The notes: generated from the letters alone by a model not told the origin. Counted from the first letter of the stretch, positions 35,438-48,100 are shown. The stretch is 64,000 nucleotides of DNA from Gigantopelta aegis (GCF_016097555.1 NC_054702.1:74955629-75019628); one strand, 5' to 3'. Numbers and translations are program-made.

Positions 35438-36740
35438 TTAGTAATTTGTTGAAGATGTCATGCACAGTGTCGTTACAAATTAACTTTTATGCAGTATCTA
35501 ACGCGAAGCGAACCATGGACCTATTAGCCTTTGAGCTTAACGTTCATACCATCGAGACCAGTAAACACATTTTCCCCCTTTGTTATATTATTTCGCTGTT
35601 GTTGCATACATTTTTTCAATAGATTTTCCGTACGCAGAACCATGCACTTTCAACGTTGCTTGTGAGAACGCGACCAACCTTACTCAAATTACACCATTTG
35701 AAAATAAACAAATGTTAGCTCAGTTTCGCATCCGTTTATTAGTCGGGCAAAACAAGGGCTATACCTTGAACTAGGGTACATACGATGGTTTAAGATGGTT
35801 TTATGTCATTTAGGATCTCCTGATTCAGAAACTGCATGATGACATTTTGTCATCATTAAGCAATTATTTTACGGTCGTTTTACTAAAAAATTACTGGTTT
35901 TTCTGTTAGGCCCATTGCATTATGCTATAATGTTTTATTTGTACAAGATTATCAGAAGACCCATACCTATTTGGATACTTTTTACAAAGACTACAGAATA
36001 ATACAAAACAACAACAACACAATAGCAACATTTCAGGGGCGTTTCCTGACGGCCATCTTGGTTTTCAAAATGGCCGCCATTTAAACATTTGTTTTTACAA
36101 TATAACCGCACCCAGGCAACTAAAACAATTGTTTAAAGTTATATACAGGTTGGCGGGAATGCTTTCACTACATAAGCAAGACTATTTGTAATCTGTATTG
36201 GTCAAAATAAAAATGGTCACATTTTGGGTGGAGGATTTTCACAGAAGAAAGTTAAAAATAACAGATTTAAAAATAAAAATCCCAATTTAACCTAATTTAC
36301 ACCTTGCAAGGAACATGATATTTTGGCATAATTTCTGAAATTAAATATTGATTTTATTTTAACTACTATCTATAATATACTTTAAGAGTATTTCCATGCA
36401 TTTATACCAGAGTAATAGTCTATATTTGGACTATCCTCAGTTTGTAGCCGTTTCAACATTTTCGACAAATAAAATATTAATGCATTATTAAAATTAAAAT
36501 TTATGTTTTCTTTCTTAGAATATGATTATCTCTATAATCCATGTATTTCTGGACATTGTAATGTTTTGTATCTCAATATCGATTTTTGTCTAAAATAATT
36601 TTGAAGGTAAATATTTATAATATTTTTCAACAGCCAAATGAAATTTTAAAACATTGCGACCAAAGGTCATTCCGAATGTATTTATTAGTATAATGCTTTA
36701 TATGTAAAACATTTTAAGGTAAGATAGTGTTTTAAAAGAC
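35438..36740. other. Intergenic AT-rich stretch
   Basis: A small open frame at 35580-35774 has a hydrophobic start but no recognisable domain. GGCCATCTTGGTTTTC and AAAATGGCCGCCAT near 36050-36083 form a short palindrome. No gene supportable. Confidence 0.45.
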
Positions 36741-36742
36741 AA

Positions 36743-36960
36743 ATGCACGAATCTGGATACCAACGTTTATTTATATTAGCATTACTGCCAAACAGATTAC
36801 AAGTAATATTGTGGTTAAAATGATGGAAATATATGATGAACACATTTCAGGCTAGCTCATTCTGCTCGAATATCTTTATTGTTTTTGCCCGAATTTTACT
36901 GATTTTATCCAGCACAAGGTGGGCAGTTGCCCCCTGCCCCCGGACAAGTGCGCTTATGGG
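36743..36960. repeat. Dispersed repeat R2, copy 2
   Basis: Shares CGAATCTGGATACCAACGTT, ATGATGGAAATATATGATGA, TTTCAGGCTAGCTCATTCTG and TTTGCCCGAATTTTACTGAT with 27960-28180. Confidence 0.75.
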
Positions 36961-37122
36961 AACAAACAGAAGTCTTGCTAGGTCTGAAAACACAGGTCAG
37001 TCCCTTTAATAAATTTTAGAACCAGCACCTAAAATGTTATCAATTTTGATATGTCATATATTAAAAATATTGTAATATATAACAGGCTATACTTTTAAAA
37101 GAATTGTATATCTTGGTTATCT

Positions 37123-37242
37123 GGGACCTAATTCACAAAGGTCTGTTAGGCTCTGCTAGACAACAAAGCATCTTCTTTGCAAGTCTTTTTGCATTGCACT
37201 GTGATATCGCAAAGTTGCGAGAGTTTAGTGAATTAGGCCCCT
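37123..37242. mobile_element. Small TIR element (MITE), about 120 bases
   Basis: The left end GGGACCTAATTCACAAAGG and right end GTTTAGTGAATTAGGCCCC are inverted copies. No coding capacity. Confidence 0.65.
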
Positions 37243-37906
37243 GGTCTAAAACCAACCTGGAGATAGAATAGTACTTTTAAAATTAAAATTACATTTTTAA
37301 AACATTTAACATGTAACTGTTAAATTAATGAAATCACATGTACCAGGTGAAATTATTTACATACGTAAATGCAGGAATAAGCTGGTAGCTGTCGAATTTC
37401 ATTTGCTATGGAACGTTTGCATTGCATGGCTACGTTATGCATCTTAAATATGGTACAGATTAAATAACTTTGTTAACAATAGAGACGTTTTCCTCTAAAT
37501 AATCTGAGAAATATAAAAAAGCAAACATTTATGGTTCCTTGTTTGAAATATCGTTCTGTGCACATCCCGACAAGAATCCTAAATGTATTTATCTGTATAA
37601 TACTTTATAAATATTTAAATCATGTTAAATACAATAAATATCTGCATACATACACGCGCGTACACATTAATATTATTTCAGCCTATATCCGATATTTATT
37701 GCGTACGAATCCGAAACGATGGTTTGCCGGGCGTTCATAACCAAATATTTTTTATTTCGTGATAAGCAATAATTCACAAATGTCTCCAATAAGTCTTGTT
37801 GGATGTCGACAGAATTTTCGGGTTCCCTACTGGATAACCCTGTCCACTGGGTAAGAATAGACTATCAGGGCTACTATAGCATTCCTCGCCACGCTCCAGG
37901 TTTTCG

Positions 37907-38033
37907 TTCAGCCAAACCGAGCAGAAAACATTTCCGCTAGACTGGTTTATGCGCTTTACGGTAAACCCAATGACTACGTCGGGTATCAATCAAATAGTTC
38001 ACGAACTTTAGCGAAACGTTTGCTGGCTTTGAG
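37907..38033. repeat. Dispersed repeat R4, copy 1
   Basis: Shares CCGAGCAGAAAACATTTCCG, CTAGACTGGTTTATGCGCTT, TTCACGAACTTTAGCGAAAC and GTTTGCTGGCT with 41889-42004. Confidence 0.75.
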
Positions 38034-38554
38034 GTAGCTATCATCGTAACCCACTTAAAAACAAGACACCACGTGTAGCAGTATTGTCCATAGTACAACA
38101 CAGATTCGTATTCAAAAGCAAAACTCTCGGTAATGTTAAATGAATAGAATGTAGCTCAGGGACGAGTGGAAGTGTCAGCGAGCGCCTGCGACACATGAGA
38201 ACTTATTTGAAATCAGATCATTATCATACGGCGATACGTAGAGGTGATTTACAAACACTTTGTGCAGCTGCTGTGAACCAAACATGATTCATGTAAAAAT
38301 AGCATACTAGTAAACCTGTGTAGTGGAGGCAGAAAAGGTCATCGTCACTGTGGGAATTCGGTGGACAGGTATTGTGTTTTTTTGCGGATGACCCCAAGTA
38401 CGGTTTAATTTCTCACCTGGATGTGTATGTGTATGTGAGCTAAAAGCATTAATTTTTTAAGAAATTCATTCACGAAGTAGTATTCGTTATATTTGTGTTG
38501 GGATTGGTTGAAGGAAGGTAGCAGAATTTTTGATCGCTTCTTCGATTCAATGAT
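38034..38554. other. Intergenic, no gene recognised
   Basis: AT-rich sequence with no supportable exon or repeat family. Confidence 0.4.
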
Positions 38555-38786
38555 CAGGCCCGTAGGAACCGGAGAGGGGCTGGGGGTTGGGGGATGAGAA
38601 GGCACGTGCACCCCCACCCACCTTTACCCACTTTAGGACAAACATGTACGTTTGTCCACCTTACTATATATAAATAAAGATTAAAATATAGCTTGTGCCC
38701 CGTCACTAGAGGCTGTGACCACCCCCCCCCCCCCACCCCCCATTACAGATTGTGCACCCTTCTAGATGTCGTTCCATACGGGCCTC
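38555..38786. mobile_element. TIR element (MITE), about 230 bases
   Basis: The left end AGGCCCGTAGGAACC and right end GTTCCATACGGGCCT are inverted near-copies. ATGAT stands on both sides (38550-38554 and 38787-38791) as a possible target duplication. The interior holds a poly-C run at 38720-38733. Confidence 0.6.
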
Positions 38787-39660
38787 ATGATGCTAAAACT
38801 TGACACTGAAAATAGAAGACTGGTAAATGCTTTACAAAAAAAAAAAAAAAATAGAATATAGGAATAATATAGTATCAATACAACATGCATAATAATAACA
38901 TTTTACAACTAGAGCAGAATAGCTGTAACATTACTCATAATTATGCATATAGCTGTTGAAGAAGTTTATTCCAGTTGCTTAGTGTATAGCTAACTATTAA
39001 CACTAGCAAAAACACAAAAACAAAGCTTCTTCTGACCATAACTTCACAAATAATTCTACACCAAGTCAGTAGCATACTCTATTAAACAGGTTTAATTGAC
39101 ATGTCATGAACACATGTTTAATTATAATATATCATGACCAATGTTGCCACATAAACATTATTTTGATTGTAAAGGTAATGATCCAACATGTACAAGTCTA
39201 GCGATATCATGAAATGTATCTGTTTTTTCTAATGCAAGTTTCTATAATATGTGGTCATTATTAGCTCTATTAGGTCTATTTGTATAGTATCGAGATAGGG
39301 AGAGTGGATTTTGAGTTGAATTTCTGTTAACATTGCTTCTAAAAACTTAACACTGAAGTGTTTTTTATTGTAGGTCATGCTCAAACAAGTTTTGAAATGA
39401 ATTGTTTAAAAATATTAGAGAATTTAATGACACTATTCTAGTACACGTACACAGCTAACCATTTACTGACTGCGATTACTTGAATAACAACGGAATAAAT
39501 AACTATCAAGAGGAAACGTATAAACATGTTATCCTGGTATTACATCACACTCGCTGACATATTAGGTTGAAAAGCTTGTATAAACGATGGTATATCAATA
39601 TACTTGTCCGAACGGACGTAGAAAGCAAAGTATTGAATTAATGTGCGCCCTGCATTAATG
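38787..39660. other. Intergenic AT-rich stretch
   Basis: A poly-A run at 38837-38851. Nothing else is recognised. Confidence 0.4.
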
Positions 39661-39662
39661 TA

Positions 39663-39892
39663 TATACATTTCATTTCAAATTATTTTCGTGCTTATATCC
39701 AATTAAGGTTCAAGCACGCTGTCCTGGGCACACACTTCAATTATCTGGGCTGTCTGTCCAGGTCAGTGGGTTAGTTGTTAGTTACGAATTAAGATTCTCG
39801 TTCTGGGCTGGAGCCGGTACCGGGCCGTGAATCCTGTACCTACCAGCCTGTAGTCCGATGGCTTAACCACTGCGCCACCAAAGACGGTTTAA
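39663..39892 (-). repeat. SINE, second family, inverted
   Basis: Plus strand: CATTTCATTTCAAATTATTT, TCGTGCTTATATCCAATTAA, AAGCACGCTGTCCTGGGCAC, CTGTAGTCCGATGGCTTAAC. It is the reverse of the family seen at 19856. Confidence 0.88.
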
Positions 39893-40177
39893 TGTATATA
39901 CTAGGCAGATCATTCACTCTTATTACTACTACGACTACTACTCTAAACGCGAGCCGAGGTCGACCTTGTGAGCGCACTAGATTCTGACAGTACAGCTGAA
40001 AAAACAACAACAACAACAACAAATGTCCGTCAAGGTTACACACAGGGGAAATAGCATGCCGATCACAAGACGTTCGACATTACAACACGGATTGTGACAA
40101 ATACAATCAACGAGTTTCGCTGTCGTATGCCAATGATGAAAACACGTTGAAAATAACATCTAGCAGTAAGTTTTAGT

Positions 40178-40363
40178 ACAGGCGCGTGTGCGGCGGAAGG
40201 TTTATCGGGGGTCGAAACCTCTTTCTGCTGAAGCAAATGTTGGGGTTTTTTTTTTTTCAATATATTTTCATGGGGAGCAGGACTCGACCCACTTGTAAAC
40301 TTCAGTCGCCACAGTCTAGACCTCCACCCACCAAACACCCACCCCCACCCACTAAAAGCCTGT
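40178..40363. mobile_element. TIR element R3, copy 2
   Basis: It starts ACAGGCGCGTGTGCGGCGGA, has GGGGAGCAGGACTCGACCCA and CAGTCGCCACAGTCTAGACC inside, and ends near AAAGCCTGT. It is related to 17671-17821. Confidence 0.6.
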
Positions 40364-40804
40364 ATTAACAATATGCATGCCTGTATTAACAATATTCACA
40401 ATGTGTTAAAAACTATATTATTAACTATATAACTTATACTAAGAACCACCTCGCCCCCATTCACATAGAAAGACGTTAGTTGCTATGGTGTATTTAGTAA
40501 CCATTGGCGCTTTTGAAAGACACTCATTCGTTACAGGTCCACTGCGATCTGAGTCTGATGGCAGGAACCTAAGGAGGGCCATCTAGTTCAGTCCGTAGAG
40601 CGCTCCCCTGAGTACATGTAGATGCAAGTGTTGTGATATTTTGAAAGTAGTATCATTTGGCGAGATACAAACATTGGTATTCACAATAATTGTCATCAAA
40701 TGTGGACATGACAGTTCACAAATAACATTAAGGTAAAATGTGCGACCGAACAAAAATATTTCGATATACTTTCTGTTGAACATAAATACAGATCGGTAGT
40801 AAAT

Positions 40805-41048
40805 CTATTCCGCAAGCCCATTGAGTTATTTCTTGTTCCAGACAGTGCACCACGACTGGTATATCAAAGGCCGTGATATGTGTTATCCTGTCTGTGGGAT
40901 GATGCATATAAAAGATCCCTTGCTACTAATGTAACAATGTAGCGGGTTTCCTCTCTTAGACTATATGTCAAAATGACCAAATGTTTGACATCCAATAGAC
41001 GATAATTATTAAATCAATGTGCTCTAGTGGTGTCGTTAAACAAAAACA
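40805..41048 (+). repeat. SINE body with tail type 1, 5'-truncated
   Basis: GCAAGCCCATTGAGTTATTT, AGTGCACCACGACTGGTATA, GATGCATATAAAAGATCCCT, GTGGTGTCGTTAAACAAAAA. Confidence 0.88.
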
Positions 41049-41049
41049 A

Positions 41050-41111
41050 GCGAGAGAGAGTGAGAGAGAGAGAGAGGGAGAGAGAGAGAGAGTGTGTGTG
41101 TGTGTGTGTTA

Positions 41112-41146
<35 letters not shown>

Positions 41147-41295
41147 TGCGTGCGTTTGTTTGTGAATGTGTATGTGTGTGTATATAGGTGGTTTTGTATG
41201 TTTGCGAATGACTACTTTTGTGGGTGTATATTTGTGATTGATGTGTTTGTACGTGAATGTGTTTGTATGTGTATTTGTTTATATGTTTGTGTTAT

Positions 41296-41337
<42 letters not shown>

Positions 41338-41350
41338 CGTGCGTGTGTGT
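41050..41350. repeat. GA/GT-rich microsatellite cluster
   Basis: (GA)n at 41052-41090, (GT)n at 41091-41130, GA at 41130-41146, then (GT)n at about 41297-41338. Reading frames here are artefacts of the repeats. Confidence 0.9.
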
Positions 41351-41649
41351 GTCCTACTGTGCGCGAATTCGAAATTTTGTTTTCACTTTTCGGCGCGTGA
41401 TATCTGCAATCTGTTTTTGGGAAGTTTTAATATAGTTTATTACTATTCCTCAAATACGTACCTGAATCTGATTTGTAACTGGTCGTGTGTCTATTACACC
41501 TAGGGTCATGGCTGGCACTGGAGCAATCCTCTGTGTGATTAACGTCGCCATACTAGCCATTCTGGTTGGACGATTTGTGTTCCTTAACGACGATCAGACG
41601 GAAGACCTCCCTGTAACCAAGTTTGAAGAATCTTACGACTACATTGTAG

Positions 41650-41655
41650 GCAAGT
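41650..41655 (+). other. GC-type splice donor, GMC copy B intron 1
   Basis: ATTGTAG followed by GCAAGT, as in copy A. The acceptor CTTTCCCAG ends at 43622 and G|TC restores the FAD-motif valine. Confidence 0.85.
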
Positions 41656-41888
41656 CTTTCTTCAGAACTATACGTAGTGATCTATTTTTAAAACATTAAA
41701 TTTATTTCGCTAATCCTATTTTCTTTAAAGTAAGGTAATACATTGTTGTTTCAAAGCTTAGCTGTTGTCCTTTTCGCCTTAATACGTAAGTTTCCTAAAC
41801 CACATGTTATTCACAAATACATGTATATTCCAAAATTAAACATAAATTAGGCTTAATTATAATATGCGACACCAGTACAGGACTGAGT

Positions 41889-42004
41889 TCAGTCAGACCG
41901 AGCAGAATAACGTCCGCTAGACTAGTTTATACGCTACACGGTAAACCATGTCGGGAACCAATCAACTAGTTCGTGAACGTTAGCGAAACGTTTCCTGGCT
42001 GAGC
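41889..42004. repeat. Dispersed repeat R4, copy 2
   Basis: CAGTCAGACCGAGCAGAATA, CCGCTAGACTAGTTTATACG, TAGCGAAACGTTTCCTGGCT; related to 37907-38033. It is in copy B intron 1. Confidence 0.75.
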
Positions 42005-42324
42005 TTGGGGTTGGTTTTGAATTTAATCAACTGAATATAAGTGTGCATGCCACCAAATGAAATACCATGTACAATAATATAATACGTATGCAACCTTTCA
42101 ATAGAAACATGTCAATCTGACACAACTACTAAACCCACTTTCTATTAAAGTTAATTGAATAAAGTGACAGCAAATGTTGTTCGTTTTGGACTAATGTCGG
42201 TTCGCACAAAACATTGTTTCAACATAATACTCGACAGTAAGCAATACACAGCTGAAACATAAATTTAACGGCCGAATAAGACATCGCTGTGTAACGTGTC
42301 CTGTTACCGATGGCAGGCATAGCA

Positions 42325-42606
42325 CAATTGAGTGTTCTACTCGCGGTTGGTCTAGGGTCGATCCCGGCCGATAGGCCTTTTGGGCTATTTCTCGTTCCAG
42401 CCAGCGCATCACGACTGATTTATCAAAGGCCGTGGTATGTGCTATCCTGTGGGATGGTGTATATAAATGCTACTAACGAAAAAATGTAGCGGGTGTCCTC
42501 TTTTAGACTACTTGTCAAAATTACCAAATGTTTGACATTCAATAGCCGATGATTCATAAATCAATGTGCTCTAGTTGTGTCGTTAAACAAAACAAACTTT
42601 AACTTA
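42325..42606 (+). repeat. SINE, head partly lost, tail type 1
   Basis: GGTCTAGGGTCGATCCCGGC, CAGCGCATCACGACTG, AAGGCCGTGGTATGTGCTAT, TGTGTCGTTAAACAAAACAA. It is in copy B intron 1. Confidence 0.88.
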
Positions 42607-43145
42607 AATATGAGGACACTTCGAACTTTGAACTGGCAAGGTGCTATTTGGTATAGTGTTACCGTAAATCTCTCAATGTAACCTCCATATTATTGTATAT
42701 AACTACTGTTAATAAAAGGTGTGTTTCCGCCATTAGTGGACCACGTCAGTTACCTTGGGGGAATAAACGTGTTTTAATTAAGATGACTGCTTGAGATATC
42801 CCGCCTTCAGAGAGTGAATTTGACGAAAATGAAAATCTATTGAACATGGATTTCAAATAATGTTTTGTTAGGTGAACCAGTTTTTAATTCACTAGAGTGT
42901 TACCATGCAACGTTTCTTAAATTCACTGACGTAGGCAGGGTGGGGACCTGTCCCCCTCCCTCAATCATACCTCGTTTTTCCCCATCATATTTGCCTGTCG
43001 TCCTATAACACGATTAACAGACAGTGTTGGTTACCTCCCAATTGGGTGCCCTAAATATAAAATCCTGGCTACGCCAATGCTTGTATTTCGCCTTTTGTAA
43101 GAGCATAATTCTGAGCATTAAATATATATAATAATACATGAATGG

Positions 43146-43254
43146 CCGTCAGATACCATTTATCTTACGAGTTGTTTTAAAATGTATCTAACGAGCGAAA
43201 GCGAGTTGGATACGTTTTTAAACAACGAGTTGTAAGATAAATGGTATCTAACGG
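43146..43254. mobile_element. Hairpin element with about 45-base arms
   Basis: Left arm 43146-43189 (CCGTCAGATACCATTTATCT...) pairs with right arm 43211-43254 (...AGATAAATGGTATCTAACGG). The loop holds the quasi-palindrome CGAGCGAAAGCGAG. Same plan as 30290-30415 but a different sequence. It is in copy B intron 1. Confidence 0.7.
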
Positions 43255-43865
43255 ACACGAATGTAATATTCTATTTCTTACATATCCTAAAAACCAGGTT
43301 TTAAGCAAATTTTAATATATTTTTCGACTAAAAGTTATTTACAGCCCTTGCACTTGTAGCTAACTTACGCATCACAGACAAATGATTGTCAGGTTAACTA
43401 TACGTCACAGCGTAATCGATTTCGATTGTGCTATTTTTGCATTGGATGTATAGCACTGGTGACCGGGTCATCACCTAGGGGCAGCCAGTCGGATGTCTTG
43501 AAATTGTCAACAAATGTACATGTATTAACAAGTACGTATTATCAAAATTAACGAATGATGTTCTCAACGGGTGTGTAAGAAACGTATTTATTTATTTATT
43601 TATATTATTTATTCTTTCCCAGTCGGCTCGGGTTCTGCCGGGTCTGTTGTTGCTGCCCGTCTATCGGAAGATCGTGACGTCACAGTTCTTGTTTTAGAAG
43701 CGGGACCGGACGACAGGGGTAACATTCACCTCACCATACCATCTGACGCAGCCGGATTCCAACACACCAAGTTAGATTGGGAATATTACACTGAACCCCA
43801 GCAGTATGCTTGAGGTGCTTTAAAGGACAGGGTATTTAAATATATAATTTATAATGTCCTTTTTT

Positions 43866-44108
43866 TATTTCAACTTATTTTCGTGCTTATATCCAATTAA
43901 GATTCAAGCACGCTGTCCTGAACACACACCTCAGCTGTCTGTCCAGAATACTTGGTTAGTTGTTAGTTGTTGGTGATAGAGAAGAGTGTGTATTGGTCTT
44001 ACACCTACCCATTGAGTCGTTAAAACTCGCTCTGGGTGGGAGCCGGTACCGGGCTGCAAACCCAGTACCTACCAGCCTTATGTCCGATGGCTTAACCACC
44101 GAGGCCGG
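43866..44108 (-). repeat. SINE, second family, inverted
   Basis: Plus strand: TTTCAACTTATTTTCGTGCT, CAAGCACGCTGTCCTGAACA, GGAGCCGGTACCGGGCTGC, TCCGATGGCTTAACCACCGA. It is in copy B intron 2. Confidence 0.88.
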
Positions 44109-45047
44109 TCTATAATATCCTAATATATCTGGCATCAGCGTTTTGTTTTGTATGGTTGCTCTACTCGTATTAATGAAGCACGGGAGCATAGCGTTACAAC
44201 CTTCTATTAATTGTCTTTGGACTGATACGCTGATGCGGGATTGATTGTGATTTTATCGTTCACATTTGTTTCTTATTGTAGTTAACGAATCATACTTCTC
44301 TATATATGTGTACAATATCTCCAGAACAGCACATTGCACGACTATCATTCATGGATTGCAAGACTCGGTCGATATGTATTTGCTCCATTAAACATCATCC
44401 AATGTGATTATTCAATATTAAACCGTATATATAGTGCAAGTAAACATGGACATTAGCGTCAGATTCCTGATGGAAAGCACTTCTAACCTGTTGCCCTGTA
44501 ATCCATTTGGCCATGTCCTTCCGTGATATTGGTTTACCAAAACTGATTTACCAAAATTGATTTCTTTTTAAGGAACGCTTTAAGATATCAACAAACAAAA
44601 CCAATTAATGGTCAACATTTTAATTTTTTATTTATAGACTGTTTGCGAAGATCGCAAGCTTAGTACGTCCATTTGCCAGATTTGTGTAAAATACCAAAGT
44701 ATCAACACACATTATAGTAGTCAAAAGCATTTATTTGCCAAAATACAGACCATGGACCATTCCAAATTATTACAATAAAACACATTTATAAAACGTTGTC
44801 CAAATGATGTTTTAAAATTACGTTTTCTTTCATCGATGAACTATTTCCATTTTAATAAATATAACACGCAAACACAGATAATCTGAAACAGTCTATGGAC
44901 AATTGTCATTGGCTAACCTCGTATTATTGCGCTGATCATATTCACACTTGTCACGAATTATGAGTTATAGTCTATTTCAGGGTGTCTGTTTTTTAATGTA
45001 TTGTTTTATGTATTAAATATAACAGATAATAAAGTTGTTTCTTTTAG
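44109..45047 (+). other. GMC copy B intron 2, remainder
   Basis: AT-rich, no exon or repeat recognised. Confidence 0.5.
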
Positions 45048-45237
45048 CGAGTATACGTCCCCAGGGGTCGCGTTGTGGGTGGTAGTAGTCAGCTGAACTT
45101 CATGGTACATGTTCGTGGTAACAGATTTGACTTTGACAAGTGGGCAGCAAACGGCTGCGATGGCTGGAGCTATGAAGACGTTCTGCCATACTTCAAGAAG
45201 TATGAGGACATGGCCGATGAAGAACTAGCGAAATCGG

Positions 45238-46659
45238 GTACTAAGTATTCAGATAAAACGTTTGGTTTCATTGTTTGAAACAATGAACGAACAAGTATCG
45301 CTTTTATTAAACGATAAATAGAATATATGAAAATATGCCATTGTTATGATTTTATTTGTCGAAATGTAGTACGTCAGTCTATATTAATTTAGAGGTTCGC
45401 AGGACATATTCATTTTTGTAATCGGTATTAGACTAGGCTCTGTCGTGACTAATACCGATTAACTAGACAAGTTTGATATTTTACATATTAAAAAACGCGA
45501 GTAGCGATTTATATTTATAAATCTATGTGTTCTATTGGTGTCGTTAAACAAAACTAACTTATTGCTATTGAACATAATCGGGATGTAGCACACAGATAAA
45601 GCTTGTGCCCGAGGTATGTCAGTAACATGATTGCCTCCTCCCTACATTAGTATTACCTTCTCACACCATCCATAACACTTGCTTCCCAAAAAAACCCTGA
45701 AATTAAATATATAAATATGTACTATTTATCGACTTCAATTCAGTGATTGTGACATTTTGCCAATGCTATTATTTTTTATTGCAAAGAGCTAGAATGGTCT
45801 AGAAATAGAAATATAGTTCATCCCCAATTCTTTTATAATGTTATAATGATCACAGAAATAATCCTACACACTTAAGCGTATTTTTGTATCATCTAGTTTC
45901 TATTTTCAGAAAGTGGCAACTGGTTCGTAATTGTATCGGTACCTGCCTTAATTCGAGTTATTTTGTCAGCACTCAAAATATTCTTAGAATACAAAATTAG
46001 CTCTACATTTCCTGTTCGATTGTTGAGTTTGGCTTAATGATAAGCCGACTACTAAATGTCAACGAATATAATATTGAACTTTTTCTTCACAGCTGTTTGT
46101 TTTCCGATTTAAATAGATGTAATGTAACGTCTGACAACATTTGGAGAGTCATCAATATATTATCTGTACAGAAGTGTAGCTTTCTGAAAATAGGAAGGAT
46201 TAAATTTTAATGCATTTGGCTTTGGACAGCTCCCGCATTCATACTATGTGTAGCAGTCATGATATTTAATATATTGCAGAGGCGGATCTAAGGTGGGGGA
46301 CCAGAGGAACCGTCCCCTCCTCCCCTCCCCCCCAAAAAATATATGCTAGTGTCCCCATTGTTCCATTGGCATGCGCACTTTTGACGAGTTAGTCCCCTCC
46401 TCGCAGATTATTTCGTGGATTCGCCCCTGTTGTGTGTAATATTCTTTAAACTGTAGCAATAATGACCACATGGGATTGGAACCACCGATAAAATAAAATA
46501 AAATAATTTTACTTTAGTTTCGTTCTAGTAACTAAAATTTCAACAGATTCAAAAAGCTCACAAAACAGGACCTTGCTGCTTCCTAGTACCCGAGTATAAC
46601 TTGTTCAGTTATTAAAAAAAAATAGATTTACTTTATTCTGTTCTACATTTTTATTTCAG
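45238..46659 (+). other. GMC copy B, interval where exons 4-9 are missing
   Basis: A short SINE tail piece at about 45510-45562 (GTGTCGTTAAACAAAACTAA) and a CCCCTCC-rich patch at 46308-46335. I looked for the copy A exon 4-9 sequences and saw none. Confidence 0.6.
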
Positions 46660-46929
46660 GCATTAGATTATTGCAAAAGCTGCTAAAGACTGATGTCCTC
46701 AAAAATATTGGAGCAAGACTTCATTCAACGCCGATGCCACAATGTACCCAACATCAGTACGACTCTGACGAGTATTGGCAGTGTTACGTGAGGGTTTTGA
46801 CCATTTGTGCCTTCCATCAATGTTGTACGTGCAAAATGGGTGCACTGAATGACCCCACAGCCGTGGTTGACCCACAGTTACGGTAGGTCGTTCATACTTA
46901 TTGTATTATGTGTTCATCACCAGTCCCCG

Positions 46930-46997
<68 letters not shown>
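46930..46997. repeat. (CT)n microsatellite
   Basis: About 34 CT units in copy B intron 10, about 50 bases after exon 10. Confidence 0.95.
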
Positions 46998-46999
<2 letters not shown>

Positions 47000-47054
47000 G
47001 TGTATATATGTATATTTCCTATACATGTTTTCTTTGTTAACTTTGTTAACCCAA

Positions 47055-47450
47055 GCAGTGCACCACAACTGGTTAAAGGCCGTGGTATGTGATTTCTGTC
47101 TGTGGGAAAGTGCATAGAAAAGATCTCTTGCTACTAATGGAGGTGCGGGATTTAGCTCATTTGATTGAGTACTCGCTTGAGGTGCTTGAGTCGCAGGATG
47201 GAAGCACCTAGTTGGATCCATACAACTGATTTTTGGGGGTGGTATTCGTTCCAACCAGTGCACTACAGCTGGTATGTACTTTCCTGTCTGGGAAAGGGCA
47301 TATAAAAAATCCCTTGCTGCTAATGGAAATATGTAGCGAATTTCCACTGATGACTACGTGTTAGAATTTTTGACATCCAATAGCCGATGATTAATTAATC
47401 AAGGTGCTCTAGTGGTGTCGTTAAAGAAAAACAAACTTTACCTTTCTTTG
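47055..47450 (+). repeat. SINE head type b inserted into an older SINE
   Basis: A partial body (CAGTGCACCACAACTGGTTA to TCTCTTGCTACTAATGGA, 47056-47141) is interrupted by a second copy whose head GGTGCGGGATTTAGCTCATT starts at about 47142 and which runs to about 47450 with tail type 1. It is in copy B intron 10. Confidence 0.82.
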
Positions 47451-47859
47451 TTAACTTACTTACGAATTGTTCTGTTTTAGAGTGAAGGGGATCGACGGAC
47501 TAAGAGTAGCAGACGCTTCTATCATGCCGCTCATCGTGTCAGCAAACACCAACGCAGCCAGCATCATGATCGGAGAAAAAGCTGCCGATATTATAAAAGG
47601 AAACAAATAATGTGTATGTTTCGTGGAACTTCCTTTGATTCCATGATCTCAGAGTACCAGTGGAGACCCCTTCCATTAAATATGATAATCCAGGATTTTA
47701 TGAGGCCTATATTAGGTATATAGGAATTATGTTCTAAAATCCTGTGTTAAAAAAACCTCCCATAATTGCCAAAAATTGCAAAACGGGGCCAGACATTAAT
47801 TACTTTCCTTAAGTACTGTATGTGTGTATTTGCGGTAGGTAGGCTTACTTGGCTATAGA

Positions 47860-48100
47860 TTATATTAATAAGCTATTGGACTAACGGATGGTAGGTACTG
47901 GGTTCGCACTAAGTGTGAATTTTAATGGGGAGATGTAGTAACAACACACCGATTTCTCTCTCACGAAACTCTTACAATTAACCATTAACCTGCTATTCTG
48001 GACAGACAGCTCTAATAACTGAGGTGTTTTTTATCCAGGACAACATGCTTGAACCTTAATTGTATACTGGCATGACAATCAAATGAAATTGAAATGAATT
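47860..48100 (+). repeat. SINE, second family, degraded
   Basis: TGGTAGGTACTGGGTTCGCA, TTCTGGACAGACAGCTC, AGGACAACATGCTTGAACCT and CAAATGAAATTGAAATG follow the second-family body and tail. Confidence 0.75.

Larger units (their letters stand above)
41504..47610 (+). pseudogene. GMC oxidoreductase copy B, exons 1-3, 10 and 11 only
   Basis: Exons by comparison with copy A: 41508-41649, 43623-43831, 45048-45237, 46660-46882, 47481-47610. Exon 1 encodes MAGTGAILCVINVAILAILV, an N-terminal hydrophobic anchor, and KFEESYDYIV. Exon 2 encodes the FAD-binding GSGSAGSVVAARLSEDRDV, exon 3 signature 1 ([19 protein letters not shown]), exon 10 the active-site CAFHQCCTCKMGALND, and exon 11 [20 protein letters not shown] with a TAA at 47608-47610. 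I find no trace of exons 4-9 between 45238 and 46659. Exon 2 has TGA at 43811-43813 where copy A has TGC. Exons match copy A closely while introns look unrelated, so the duplication is old and decay is late. A misassembly that dropped exons is the alternative. Confidence 0.85.

Noticed and set aside
35580-35774. Small frame with a hydrophobic start and several Asn-x-Thr sites
   Set aside because: No recognisable family, no splice partner seen, and surrounded by repeat-rich intergenic DNA; too weak to call a gene.
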